From assembly GCA_017516865.1 (NCBI GenBank), contig JAFXAU010000009.1, forward strand, positions 87,498 through 151,497: DNA of 64,000 bases. The letters run 5' to 3'. Shown in pieces: positions 35,863 to 44,436 of the stretch. Both the position numbers and the translations under genes were made by a program. Position 1 is the first letter of the stretch. Each line of letters starts with the position of its first letter. Source of the stretch: Bacteroidales bacterium (GTDB lineage Bacteria > Bacteroidota > Bacteroidia > Bacteroidales > UBA1715). Under the pieces are notes generated by a model. It had not been told where the DNA came from, did not search any database, and worked only from the letters and a program-made list of their open reading frames with translations.

Positions 35863-37760
35863 TGATTTCCATAAATAATTTAGCGGTACGATTTGGTGGT
35901 TTCACCTTGTTCGACGAGGTTTCGGTAATGATTTCCGACCAAGATAAAATTGGACTTGTCGGACGAAACGGAGCAGGCAAATCGACATTATTGAAAATTA
36001 TTGCAAAACAGGAAGAACCTTCCGAAGGCGAAGTTGTAATTTCTGCCGATTGGAAAGTCGGCTATCTTCCGCAGACTATGAAAGTTTCTGATGGGAAAAC
36101 TGTGCTGGAAGAAGTTAGAACTGCTTTTCAGGAATTGAATGCCATGCAGGCACAATTGGATGCCCTTAATGCCGAATTGGCGGAACGCACTGATTATGAA
36201 TCAGATTCTTATTTGAAGTTGATTCACAAAGTCACTGAATTGTCGGATCAGTTGGAAATGCAGGGCGGAAGTTCTGTGGAAGGCGAAATTGAGCAAATGC
36301 TGATTGGCCTTGGATTTTCCCGCTCGGATTTCAATAGAAAGACCTCGGAGTTCAGCGGTGGCTGGCGAATGCGTATAGAATTGGTGAAAATACTGCTTCG
36401 TCGTCCACAGGTCTTGTTGCTCGACGAACCGACCAACCACCTCGACATTGTTTCCATTCAGTGGCTCGAACGCTTCCTGATGCAGTATAAGGGTGCAATT
36501 ATTCTTATATCGCACGATAGACGCTTCTTGGATGCGGTAACAAAGAAAACGTTTGAAATTAGTTTGAATAAGCTGGTTGTGTACCCGGCTCCGTATTCGC
36601 AATATCTTGTGTTAAAGGAAGAACGCTACGAACAGCAGCTTGCAGCATACGAGAATCAGCAGAAAATGATTGCCGACACGGAAAAGTTCATCGAACGATT
36701 TCGTTACAAAGCCACAAAATCTGTCCAAGTTCAGTCTCGTATAAAGCAATTGGAAAAGATTGACCGACTCGAGATTGAAAAACCGGAAACGGGAACATTT
36801 AAAATACAGTTTCCTTCAGCTCCGCGCTCGGGAACGATTGTGGTCAAGGCCGAGCAGGTTACGAAAAAGTATGGTGAGAAAACGGTGCTGGATTCTGTTG
36901 ATTTTTCGGTGGAACGAGGACAAAAAATTGCTTTAGTCGGAAAAAACGGCGAAGGAAAATCGACGTTGATAAAGTGTATTTTGGGCGAAATCCCGCACGA
37001 AGGTTCTATTCAACTCGGACATAATGTTAATGTCGGCTATTTTGCTCAGAACCAAGACGAAATATTAGACGAAAATGCAACCGTGTTCGAAACGCTCGAC
37101 AAGATTGCGGTGGGTGATATTCGGATGAAACTCCGCGACATTCTTGGAGCATTCTTTTTCAGTGGCGAAGACGTCGATAAAAAAGTGAAAGTGCTTTCGG
37201 GTGGTGAGCGGAACCGCTTGGCAATGGCAAAATTGATGCTTCAGCCATATAATCTGCTCATTCTTGACGAACCGACCAACCATTTGGACATTCCTTCAAA
37301 AGAAGTACTGAAACAGGCTCTTTTAAAGTACGATGGCACGTTGGTGATTGTTTCCCACGACCGTGATTTTTTGAACGGTCTCGCTTCGAATATTTATGAG
37401 GTGAAAAATACTCATGTAAAGGAAGTAATGGGCGACTTGCAGGTGTATTTGAATATGCTCAATCAAGAAATGATGCAGTCGGCAAAACCTGTAAACACGG
37501 AAGAAAAAAAGGATTCGACCTCAAAACAAGATTATCAGCGTCAGAAGGAGAAAGAACGCGAAAGCAGAAAGTTGCAGTCGCAGATTGCTAAAATAGAATC
37601 ACAGATTCAAGATTTGGAAAATCAGGTTCACGAAATGAATTTGAAATTCATAGAAGATTCGGCAAATGTTACGCAGGACGATTACAAACGTCATGCGGAA
37701 CTACAGGAGCAGATTGATGTTCTTACGATGCAATGGGACGAATTGGTAAGCAAAATGTAG
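35862..37760 (+). CDS. ABC-F family ATPase (ribosome-associated), Uup/YdiF-like
   Basis: A soluble protein of 632 residues with two ATP-binding cassettes and no membrane domain. Cassette 1 has GRNGAGKSTLL and LLLDEPTNHLD; cassette 2 has GKNGEGKSTLI, SGGERNRLAMAKL and LLILDEPTNHLD. A linker rich in Arg and Lys joins them (ERFRYKATKSVQVQSRIKQ). The C-terminal 90 residues form a charged coiled coil (KEKERESRKLQSQIAKIESQ), as in Uup and YdiF. ABC-F proteins act on translating ribosomes, resolving stalls or protecting from antibiotics; the substrate here is unknown. The start is ATG 35862, overlapping the metF stop; the preceding codon TTG 35859 is in frame but unlikely. Confidence 0.9.
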   Translation: MISINNLAVRFGGFTLFDEVSVMISDQDKIGLVGRNGAGKSTLLKIIAKQEEPSEGEVVISADWKVGYLPQTMKVSDGKTVLEEVRTAFQELNAMQAQLDALNAELAERTDYESDSYLKLIHKVTELSDQLEMQGGSSVEGEIEQMLIGLGFSRSDFNRKTSEFSGGWRMRIELVKILLRRPQVLLLDEPTNHLDIVSIQWLERFLMQYKGAIILISHDRRFLDAVTKKTFEISLNKLVVYPAPYSQYLVLKEERYEQQLAAYENQQKMIADTEKFIERFRYKATKSVQVQSRIKQLEKIDRLEIEKPETGTFKIQFPSAPRSGTIVVKAEQVTKKYGEKTVLDSVDFSVERGQKIALVGKNGEGKSTLIKCILGEIPHEGSIQLGHNVNVGYFAQNQDEILDENATVFETLDKIAVGDIRMKLRDILGAFFFSGEDVDKKVKVLSGGERNRLAMAKLMLQPYNLLILDEPTNHLDIPSKEVLKQALLKYDGTLVIVSHDRDFLNGLASNIYEVKNTHVKEVMGDLQVYLNMLNQEMMQSAKPVNTEEKKDSTSKQDYQRQKEKERESRKLQSQIAKIESQIQDLENQVHEMNLKFIEDSANVTQDDYKRHAELQEQIDVLTMQWDELVSKM

Positions 37761-37763
37761 GTG

Positions 37764-39224
37764 TTACCACGTTCTTGCTCTCGTTCCTTTTTTCTTTCGG
37801 GCAGCTTCTGCTTTTTTGTTTTTTAGCACAATAGCGGCAAATGTTTCTTGAAAATTATCCGCAGGCGTCGGTGCCGAAATCATTTCGATTTTTCCAGTTT
37901 TATCAAGCAACATATATGTCGGCATGCCTCGTAGCTTGTACTGACGACCAATTTCGGGATTGTCGCCGGCATAGAGAAATGCCCAGTTATATTGTGGATT
38001 CGCCTTTTTGAATGAACGGAAATCTTCAAAAGTTTTCTCGTAACTCAACGTAACGACATACAAATCTTTTTTAGTTTTTTCGTTCATTTTTCTTAAAACC
38101 TTGTAATCTTTTATACAGGCATAATTTTCTGAACGACAGAAATTTAAATATACGTATTTCCCCTTGAATTTCTCCAAAGTGTACAATACGCTGTCTTGAT
38201 TGTACAATTCAAAATACGGAGCGTTGTCGTGAAATTCGAGAGCCGTATGTTTTTGTTTTATATTTTCTGCAATTTTCTTGTGTTCGGGAATAGTCGACAT
38301 AATTATGACTGAATCCAATGTTTGATAGACTGGCGCAGGCGGGAATACATCGGGGTCGCGGAGACAGTCGTCGAGACATTGGAGAAGGAATAGTTCCTTG
38401 AGCGTATCGTTTCTAAATGCAATGAATTTCTCCATCGATTTCTTGAACATAGTCGGACTTTTCCCGTAAATAATGTCGATTTTTAGATTCTTTCCGATGT
38501 CTCGTGTATGGTTATTGATAATGTAGTCTTTCCACATCATCTTGAATAGATTCATATACGCAGGGTTGTAGTAGTAAAATGGTTTGTTGAGATAATGTTT
38601 TCGTGTGACGCTCATATTGTCACGTTGGTAAACCATGTAGCGGAGCGAATAGAGTCGGTAATTTTTGTATGTTTTAAAAAATTCGTCGTCGTCGTAGCGT
38701 GAAAACATACTGTCTACTTGACTTTCAAACTCTTCAATCTTGCTTTTGTCGCGAAAAAGGAATGCGTCTTGTAGTTTTTCGGCTGTAAAAGTCTCAAATA
38801 CAGAATTAAAAGACAAAATGAGAATGTTTATATCTCTGTCCGACAAACTATTGATGATTCCCAGACTGATGTCGGTCGGTTCGTAGTAAGGATTGAGTTC
38901 CTGTGCCAGTGTTTTTTCTTCGTAAGGTGGCATTGCAAGCTCATATTCCTTGTCGGGCGAGACGAACAGGAACGCACGGTAAATGCCAAGATACATATAA
39001 ATTTCCCGTGTTGTTGGGCAATCGAATGAGAATGAGAAATATCCTGTTGCGTCGGTAGTGAATGTGCCGACCAATTCTTCAGTTTTTGTCAGATAGTCGC
39101 TGTATTGATATACGCTGATAGTTTGATTGGCATATTCTTCCGAGCAGCCGATAATCGTCGCCTGCTGGCAGAATCCTGCGAATGAAATTATAATCAAACT
39201 ATAGAGCGCGAGAAATTTCCGCAT
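37764..39224 (-). CDS. Periplasmic thioredoxin-fold (TlpA-like) protein lacking the CxxC pair
   Basis: A 486-residue exported protein with a signal peptide (residues 1-19, ending FAGFCQQ). A beta-rich N-terminal part (about 20-110) and a helical middle precede a TlpA/AhpC-like thioredoxin domain in the last 160 residues (FKGKYVYLNFCRSENYACIK, then QYKLRGMPTYMLLDKTG). Where the redox CxxC should sit, only the second cysteine remains (ENYAC), so ordinary disulfide exchange is unlikely. The cis-proline loop GMPTY is kept. A basic tail (KKKGTRART) ends the protein. The start is ATG 39224; ATG 39242 would add MYLKFT before the signal peptide. Similar proteins are common in Bacteroidota envelopes; the role is unknown. 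Confidence 0.75.
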   Translation of the reverse strand: MRKFLALYSLIIISFAGFCQQATIIGCSEEYANQTISVYQYSDYLTKTEELVGTFTTDATGYFSFSFDCPTTREIYMYLGIYRAFLFVSPDKEYELAMPPYEEKTLAQELNPYYEPTDISLGIINSLSDRDINILILSFNSVFETFTAEKLQDAFLFRDKSKIEEFESQVDSMFSRYDDDEFFKTYKNYRLYSLRYMVYQRDNMSVTRKHYLNKPFYYYNPAYMNLFKMMWKDYIINNHTRDIGKNLKIDIIYGKSPTMFKKSMEKFIAFRNDTLKELFLLQCLDDCLRDPDVFPPAPVYQTLDSVIIMSTIPEHKKIAENIKQKHTALEFHDNAPYFELYNQDSVLYTLEKFKGKYVYLNFCRSENYACIKDYKVLRKMNEKTKKDLYVVTLSYEKTFEDFRSFKKANPQYNWAFLYAGDNPEIGRQYKLRGMPTYMLLDKTGKIEMISAPTPADNFQETFAAIVLKNKKAEAARKKKGTRARTW

Positions 39225-39253
39225 AGTGAATTTCAAGTACATTTCAATTATTG

Positions 39254-39261
39254 CAAAGGTA
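39254..39261 (-). promoter_or_regulatory. Promoter -7 box for the TlpA-like gene
   Basis: TACCTTTG on the minus strand fits TAnnTTTG, 29 bases from ATG 39224 and 11 from ATG 39242. Confidence 0.55.
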
Positions 39262-39306
39262 ATAAATTACCATAACGAAAATCTATGCGTTAGTATTTTG
39301 TGGAAA

Positions 39307-39341
39307 TAAAAAAGCCCGATGATTTTTCATCGAGCTTTTTT
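39307..39341. terminator. Terminator after the 39357 lipoprotein gene
   Basis: AAAAAAGCCCGATGA pairs with TCATCGAGCTTTTTT around a TTTT loop with one mismatch, and T-runs lie on both sides. It ends the minus-strand lipoprotein transcript. Confidence 0.85.
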
Positions 39342-39356
39342 GTTGTGAAATATCTG

Positions 39357-39797
39357 TTAGAATATTGCATTTAATGCTTGTGCAAGTTCCGAAACAGCTT
39401 GGATTTTGTCGGTTGTTTCCTCGCTTACAAGTGACTTATCGCTCAATACGTTAAGCACATCGGTTGCTGTCGCATTTTCGTCAATGCCAGTTTTGTCTTT
39501 TGCAAGAGCCGAAGCGGCACTTTTTGCAAATTCTCCTGCCCACGATTTGTCTTCCTTGTTGTTTTGGAAGTTTTTGTAGGAATTGTACATTGATAAAGCA
39601 GCCGTTGCTTTTGCTACTTTCCCTTCTGTTGTCTCAGCATCGGCAGCTGAATATGCTTTGTAGGAGTCATAAAGAGATGTTCCGCTTTCTGCTGCAGATA
39701 CAGTTTCTTCTTTGTTGTCATCATTGTCATCACCACATGCAGTGAAACATACTGCCATTCCAAAGATTGCCACAAGGCCTAAAAGAAATTTTTTCAT
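39357..39797 (-). CDS. Small helical lipoprotein
   Basis: A 146-residue lipoprotein. The signal segment MKKFLLGLVAIFGMAVCF leads to the lipobox TAC, with the acylated Cys at residue 21, followed by an acidic GDDNDDNKEE linker, the usual surface-export-type signal of Bacteroidota lipoproteins. The rest is alanine- and serine-rich amphipathic helix (SLYDSYKAYSAADAE, ATAALSMYNSYKNFQ). The repeated YDSYK/YNSYK element suggests a small internal duplication. I recognise no family. The signal region is nearly identical to that of the next gene upstream (39832-40272) although the mature parts differ. It ends at a strong terminator. Confidence 0.7.
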   Translation of the reverse strand: MKKFLLGLVAIFGMAVCFTACGDDNDDNKEETVSAAESGTSLYDSYKAYSAADAETTEGKVAKATAALSMYNSYKNFQNNKEDKSWAGEFAKSAASALAKDKTGIDENATATDVLNVLSDKSLVSEETTDKIQAVSELAQALNAIF

Positions 39798-39831
39798 CGT
39801 TTTTTAATTTAGAAGTTAAACATAAATAAAA

Positions 39832-40272
39832 TCAATTTTGTTTAGTAAGAACAACATCACGCAAACTGTAGTGGAATGTTAATTCGTCTCCATTGATGGT
39901 GAATGTGGCTTGAAAATCAATTTCTTGATTCTCATAATCTTCAGTGTCTGGGTTATAAACAGGAATGGTTGTTTTTCCTTTCATGGTTCCTTTCCCGTTT
40001 TTGTAAGTGAATGAACCGGTCATGATATTATCGGCACCGTCAATATTGCGGTTGAAAGACATAGTTTGAGGTGAATCGAAAGTGACTGTGTAAATTACCT
40101 TCGCACCATAATATGTGTCGTCGCTTTCGTTTGTACGTTGCCATATTGTTCCTGCAAGTCCTGTATTGTCGCAGTCGTTACATTGAGGATCGTCCTTGCT
40201 GTCGTCGCCACATGCGGTGAAACATACCGCCATAGTTAAAAATGCCATAAGGCGTAAGAGAAATTTTTTCAT
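39832..40272 (-). CDS. Small lipocalin-like lipoprotein
   Basis: A 146-residue lipoprotein with signal MKKFLLRLMAFLTMAVCF and lipobox TAC (Cys at about residue 21), followed by GDDSKDDPQCNDCDN. The mature part has alternating strands (TIWQRTNESDD, VIYTVTFDSPQTMSFNR, IMTGSFTYKNGKGTMKG, FTINGDELTFHYSL) typical of the small lipocalin-like lipoproteins of Bacteroidota. No ligand can be inferred. The start is ATG 40272; ATG 40302 is in frame but would spoil the signal peptide. It shares its leader peptide with the neighbouring lipoprotein 34 bases downstream and is probably transcribed with it. Confidence 0.7.
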   Translation of the reverse strand: MKKFLLRLMAFLTMAVCFTACGDDSKDDPQCNDCDNTGLAGTIWQRTNESDDTYYGAKVIYTVTFDSPQTMSFNRNIDGADNIMTGSFTYKNGKGTMKGKTTIPVYNPDTEDYENQEIDFQATFTINGDELTFHYSLRDVVLTKQN

Positions 40273-40421
40273 CGTTGTATAATTAAAATTCGTACTATGC
40301 AAATTTCATTTTTTTTTCTGAAAATACAAATACAACAGGTGTTTATTTTGCCAGTAATGTTTGAATCCCCCCAAAAAATTGTTTTAAAACAAATCAAGAA
40401 CCCATGAATAATAAAAAATAG

Positions 40422-40429
40422 TATATTTG
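40422..40429 (+). promoter_or_regulatory. Promoter -7 box directly before a structured element
   Basis: TATATTTG is a perfect TAnnTTTG box. Transcription would begin about where the 13-bp stem of the small RNA candidate starts (40436). Confidence 0.6.
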
Positions 40430-40435
40430 CCACCG

Positions 40436-40517
40436 ACATCTGAAGATTATATACATCGAAAGCAAATGTGCTTTAGTTTTATTTTAGTAAAAGATTTTTT
40501 CACCAATCTTCAGATGT
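40436..40517 (+). ncRNA. Candidate small RNA closed by a 13-bp stem
   Basis: ACATCTGAAGATT (40436-40448) pairs perfectly with 40505-40517. The 56-base interior contains a second hairpin, AAAGCA (40459-40464) with TGCTTT (40469-40474) around AATG, and an A/T-rich arm. TTTT and further T-rich sequence follow. A consensus promoter box ends 6 bases upstream, so a defined 5' end at the stem is expected. No open reading frame covers it. The remaining sequence between 40273 and 40701 shows a further box TAAATTTG (40566-40573) and nothing else I can name. Expression is inferred, not shown. Confidence 0.5.
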
Positions 40518-40657
40518 TTTAACAGTTTTAAATAACTCTTCTTTAGTTGTATTGTTTGCATTTTCTAAATTTGGCATGTACAGAAACATCAATTTATTGT
40601 GGAGCAACAAACATAAAAACTATATATTTTGATAGGAGAAGTGTCAAAAAAAATAAA

Positions 40658-40665
40658 TATATTTG
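40658..40665 (+). promoter_or_regulatory. Promoter -7 box for the PepSY-like lipoprotein
   Basis: TATATTTG fits TAnnTTTG, 36 bases upstream of the ATG at 40702. Confidence 0.6.
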
Positions 40666-40701
40666 CTTAAGTAACTATTAGTATTTATAATTTGGCTTGA
40701 T

Positions 40702-41145
40702 ATGAAAAAAATTGTCTCTCTCTTGCTCGTTGTATTGGCTTTCACTATGTGTGCGTGTTCCCAAGATCGTGTTGTAAAATATAGCGACTTGCCCGAGAAC
40801 GCAAAGAAAATTATTTCAGAATACTTTTCAGTAGAAGGGATTTCAAGTATTAGCATTGATAGAGAAAAAGGTGTAGACTCTGAATATGAAGTCCGTTATG
40901 ATGATGGAATAGAGATAGATTTTTCTATGAAAGGAGAGCTAATAAAAGTTGATTGTAATCGGAAACAGGTTCCTGCAGGCATTCTTCCAGAAAAAGTGTT
41001 GACATACGTACAAAATAATTACCCGAGCTCATTTGTTACGGAATGGGAAAAAAGTGATAAAAAGACATGGAAGGCGGAGTTGAACAGCGGCATAGAGTTG
41101 AAATTCAACAGCAACTATCAAATTATTGGAACAGATAAGGATTAA
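40702..41145 (+). CDS. PepSY-like (PF11396-type) lipoprotein
   Basis: A 147-residue lipoprotein with signal MKKIVSLLLVVLAFTM and lipobox CAC (Cys at about residue 19). The mature protein holds two copies of the PepSY-like fold. The first, LPENAKKIISEYFSVEGI with YEVRYDDGIEIDFSMKGELI, is followed by LPEKVLTYVQNNYPSSFV with WKAELNSGIELKFNSNYQII. This two-repeat layout is typical of the Bacteroidota family once called beta-lactamase-inhibitor-like. It is periplasmic or outer-membrane anchored, with function unknown. It has its own promoter box. The 197 bases between it and the ABC transporter show no gene. Confidence 0.82.
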   Translation: MKKIVSLLLVVLAFTMCACSQDRVVKYSDLPENAKKIISEYFSVEGISSISIDREKGVDSEYEVRYDDGIEIDFSMKGELIKVDCNRKQVPAGILPEKVLTYVQNNYPSSFVTEWEKSDKKTWKAELNSGIELKFNSNYQIIGTDKD

Positions 41146-41330
41146 AACATTTTACGTGAGTTAGGTTAAGTCCATTAAGCCCAGTTGGCATACTTGCATA
41201 CTGTCAAAGTGTGGGAAACTTCAAGAAACGCTTAGTGTACACGTCGTTGGTGACTATAATTTTGGGGGATGATGAAATATTAAGAAGCAATATTCTTAAT
41301 TCTTAATTCATAAATCCCAAAGATATTTTT

Positions 41331-41338
41331 TATTTTTG
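41331..41338 (+). promoter_or_regulatory. Promoter -7 box for the ABC exporter operon
   Basis: TATTTTTG fits TAnnTTTG and ends 4 bases before the ATG at 41343, so the message should be leaderless or nearly so. Confidence 0.55.
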
Positions 41339-41342
41339 TGGC

Positions 41343-42275
41343 ATGTTAGTTTCTGCTCAAAATATAACAAAACGGTTTTCAACGCATGCAGCTCTCGATT
41401 CGGTTTCTTTGGAAATTCCCGAAGGGAAAATTTATGGTTTATTGGGACCAAATGGTGCGGGGAAAACAACATTTATCAGGATTTTGAACCAAATGATTCA
41501 GCCTGATGAAGGACACATTCTGATAAACGGAAATCCTTTGCGAGACTCCGACGTTGAGAAAATCGGTTATTTGCCGGAGGAACGCGGTTTGTACAAAAAA
41601 ATGCGAGTTCGGGAGCAAATTCTTTATTTCGCTTCACTAAAAGGAATGTCGGAGCAGGCGGCACGGCAGGAATTGAAAGAATGGGAAGACAGATTTTCGA
41701 TAGGGGAGTGGCGGAATAAACGTGTTGAAGAACTTTCGAAAGGTATGCAGCAAAAAGTGCAATTCATCGCAACTGTCCTGCATAAGCCATCGCTACTTAT
41801 TTTGGACGAACCTTTCAGTGGTTTCGACCCAGTCAATGCCCAACTGATAAAGGATGAAATTCTCCGACTTCGGAACGAAGGCACGACTATTCTTCTGTCG
41901 ACTCACGACATGAATTCGGTTGAGGAACTGTGCGACAACATTTCGCTGATAAATAAATCTCGACAGATTATGCACGGCTCCGTTTCCGAAATCAAACGCT
42001 CGTATATTGGCAATATGTTTGAAATAGTCTTTTCTGGTTATTACAATAAACTGCTGACTACACTTACGCCGTCGTTCAAGTTGTTGGAACAGAAGACCGA
42101 AGGCGAGCGGACAATCGTCAAGATTGAAATGGTTCAAAATGTACCGACAAACGATGTCGTGCAGTATTTAATGAATTCGGGAACGATAGAATCTTTCAAT
42201 CCTATAGTTCCAAGCATGAACAGCATATTTATCGAAGCGGTAAAACAACATAACGAAACAGTGCAGAATGGGTAA
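41343..42275 (+). CDS. ABC transporter ATP-binding protein, NatA-like
   Basis: A 310-residue cytoplasmic ATPase. Walker A is GPNGAGKTT (residues 35-43), the signature is LSKGMQQKV, Walker B is LLILDEPFSGFDP, and STHDMNSVEE is the H-loop region. The C-terminal DUF4162-like extension (about 220-310) is typical of NatA-type sodium or drug exporters. It overlaps the permease gene by 8 bases, so the two form a transporter. NatA/NatB pairs export Na+ in Bacillus, but many relatives move other substrates, so the cargo is not assigned. The promoter box lies unusually close to the ATG. Confidence 0.88.
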   Translation: MLVSAQNITKRFSTHAALDSVSLEIPEGKIYGLLGPNGAGKTTFIRILNQMIQPDEGHILINGNPLRDSDVEKIGYLPEERGLYKKMRVREQILYFASLKGMSEQAARQELKEWEDRFSIGEWRNKRVEELSKGMQQKVQFIATVLHKPSLLILDEPFSGFDPVNAQLIKDEILRLRNEGTTILLSTHDMNSVEELCDNISLINKSRQIMHGSVSEIKRSYIGNMFEIVFSGYYNKLLTTLTPSFKLLEQKTEGERTIVKIEMVQNVPTNDVVQYLMNSGTIESFNPIVPSMNSIFIEAVKQHNETVQNG

Positions 42276-43614
42276 GACGTGGAAAATATTTAAAAGGGAA
42301 TTTTTCTCAAGAATTCGGAGCAAGTCGTTCATTGTGATGACGATTCTCGGACCGTTGTTCCTTGCTGCGGTGCTGGTCGTTCCGCTTCTGATTGAAAAAT
42401 ATGAGCAGAACAGGGAAAAACGTGTCGCAATAATTGACGAATCAAATTTGTTGGGACAGACAATACGTGATTTTGAGTCGTACAAGTTTGTGATTGTAAC
42501 CGATGTCACGGTTGACGAGATAAGCAAGGATTTCGCAAACTCAGGATTCGATGCGGTGCTCTTTATTCCGAATAACATTTATAGTTCGAATTCTGTGATA
42601 ATATACTCCAACGTGTGGATAGACAATGCCCTGAAAGCCTACGTCGGATATGCGCTTCGTCGTGATTTGGAGTATATGGCTCTTTTGCACGAGAATGTCG
42701 CTCCCGAGACTATTGGTAAGGTTTCTACTCCCGTGTTTGTCGGTGTGCAGAAATGGAATGCCGATGGCGAAAATGTCGACAATGAGGCGTCGTTGGAGAA
42801 AAAAAGCATTGTTTCTACTGTGTTTGTCACAGTAATTTATTTGTTTATCATATTGTACGGTGTACTTGTACTGCGGGGAATTATCGAGGAAAAGACCAAC
42901 CGTGTGGTCGAAATAATTGTTTCGTCGGTGAAGCCGGTGCAGTTCATGGTCGGGAAAATTACGGGTATCGGCAGTGTGGGACTTTTGCAATTTGTGTTGT
43001 GGATTTTGCTGACGTTTGGTTTAGTGTGGTCGGCACAATTGATTTTATTCCCAGAACCGTATGTGCCGTCGCAACTTCCCGAAATGGCAGAAACACTTGG
43101 TGCTACAACAGTTTCGGGACAGGTAATCGTTCCCGAGTCGGTTAGTGTGTCGTACGCTGTCGATTTGTTGCAGACATTAGAGGGAGTGAATTGGCTTGTG
43201 ATGCTTTTGGCATTTGTGTTTTTCTTTATTTTTGGCTACTTATTGTATGCGGCACTTTTTGCAGGCATCGGTGCAATGTCTGACCAAGATACTGAAACAC
43301 AGCAGTTTATTATTCCAGTGACGCTTCCGTTGTTTTTGCCGATAATTCTACTGCCGTTAATCATTTCAAATCCTAATGGCTCGTTGGCTGTGTGGCTTTC
43401 TATGATTCCGTTCACTTCGCCTATCGCAATGATGGCTCGTCTGCCGTTTGGTGTTGCGTATTGGCAGGTTGCATTGTCGGCGGGAATACTTTTTGCAACT
43501 TGTTTGATATTGATTTTATTGTCTGCCCGTTTGTATCGTTCGGGAATGCTATTGTACGGACAGAAATTGACTTTGCGGTCGTTTTTTTCAGTCTTGAAAA
43601 AGGCTCAATTATAA
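42268..43614 (+). CDS. ABC-2 type permease, NatB-like
   Basis: A 448-residue inner-membrane protein partnered with the preceding ATPase. One N-terminal helix (about residues 20-42, FIVMTILGPLFLAAVLVVPLL) is followed by an extracytoplasmic domain of about 140 residues. A block of five or six helices (from about 180) follows, including IVSTVFVTVIYLFIILYG and a long loop near 270-310. This is the ABC2_membrane_3 layout. The motif ILRGIIEEKTNRVVEIIVSS-like (VLRGIIEEKTNRVVEIIV) after helix 2 is strongly conserved in the family. The start overlaps the ATPase stop. The substrate is unknown. Confidence 0.87.
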   Translation: MGKTWKIFKREFFSRIRSKSFIVMTILGPLFLAAVLVVPLLIEKYEQNREKRVAIIDESNLLGQTIRDFESYKFVIVTDVTVDEISKDFANSGFDAVLFIPNNIYSSNSVIIYSNVWIDNALKAYVGYALRRDLEYMALLHENVAPETIGKVSTPVFVGVQKWNADGENVDNEASLEKKSIVSTVFVTVIYLFIILYGVLVLRGIIEEKTNRVVEIIVSSVKPVQFMVGKITGIGSVGLLQFVLWILLTFGLVWSAQLILFPEPYVPSQLPEMAETLGATTVSGQVIVPESVSVSYAVDLLQTLEGVNWLVMLLAFVFFFIFGYLLYAALFAGIGAMSDQDTETQQFIIPVTLPLFLPIILLPLIISNPNGSLAVWLSMIPFTSPIAMMARLPFGVAYWQVALSAGILFATCLILILLSARLYRSGMLLYGQKLTLRSFFSVLKKAQL

Positions 43615-43656
43615 ATTGGCACAATCATTGTAAAACATACGAAAAAAAGAAAAGTT

Positions 43657-44406
43657 ATGAAACGGATAGTAATTTCAATGATGGTATTTACCATGGCTTG
43701 CACTTCAATTTTCGGGCAGGCAAACAGCGGCTCGTATTCAACGGGTGAAAAGTTAAAATATAGTTTGTTCTATGGTGTGATGGACGGCGGAGAAGCTAAG
43801 ATTACCCTCGAAACTGCTCCAAACGGCGAATTCCATGCAAAGGCAACGGCAAAAACTGTGGGTATGGTTAAGTGGTTCCTCGACATGAGCGATGTGTATG
43901 AGAGTTTTTTCAATCCACAGACGTGCAAACCTTCAAAGTCAATTCGTAATATTAAGGAGAATAAGTACAAATATTACGATGAGGTGACTCATAATCACGA
44001 AAAGAATACGGTTACGAGCAAGAAAAACGGCGAAGTGAAAGTGCCGGTGAATACGTTTGACATTGTTTCGGCATTGTACAGAATGCGCTCCAGCTTTGGC
44101 AACATGAAGTATAACGATACATTGACTACGTCTATTTACTTTGCCGACGAGATTTATGCGATGCAAGTGGTTTACAAAGGCAAAGAAAAAGTTACGACAA
44201 AAATTGGTACGTTCAATGCCTTGAAATTTCAGCCAGTTGTTGAGGTCGGTCGTGTGTTCAGAAACGAGGACGATGTTCGTTTCTGGGTGAGCGACGATGC
44301 AAATCACATTCCGCTTCGTGCCGAATTCGACGTGCTGATTGGCTCTATCAAATGTGATTTGATTGGTTATTCAGGCTTGAAAGCACCTTTGCAGGAGGTG
44401 AAATAA
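43657..44406 (+). CDS. DUF3108 family exported protein
   Basis: A 249-residue protein with a signal peptide (residues 1-21, ending SIFGQ). The mature part begins STGEKLKYSLFYGVMDGGEA, the hallmark of DUF3108, a beta-rich periplasmic family of unknown function widespread in Gram-negatives. Other family blocks are FDIVSALYRMRSSFG, IYAMQVVYKGKEKV and VRFWVSDDANHIPLRAEFD. It follows the ABC permease by 42 bases and may share its message. A role in lipid or envelope export is only a suggestion from that position. A GTAGAGACGA-type hairpin closes the unit. Confidence 0.82.
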   Translation: MKRIVISMMVFTMACTSIFGQANSGSYSTGEKLKYSLFYGVMDGGEAKITLETAPNGEFHAKATAKTVGMVKWFLDMSDVYESFFNPQTCKPSKSIRNIKENKYKYYDEVTHNHEKNTVTSKKNGEVKVPVNTFDIVSALYRMRSSFGNMKYNDTLTTSIYFADEIYAMQVVYKGKEKVTTKIGTFNALKFQPVVEVGRVFRNEDDVRFWVSDDANHIPLRAEFDVLIGSIKCDLIGYSGLKAPLQEVK

Positions 44407-44436
44407 GACATCGGTAGACATTTCCGTACGTTTTTC

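Noticed and set aside
41146..41342. Small gene or RNA between the PepSY-like lipoprotein and the ABC exporter
   Set aside because: Only a weak A/T-rich inverted repeat and the promoter box at 41331 are seen; no convincing frame or stable fold.
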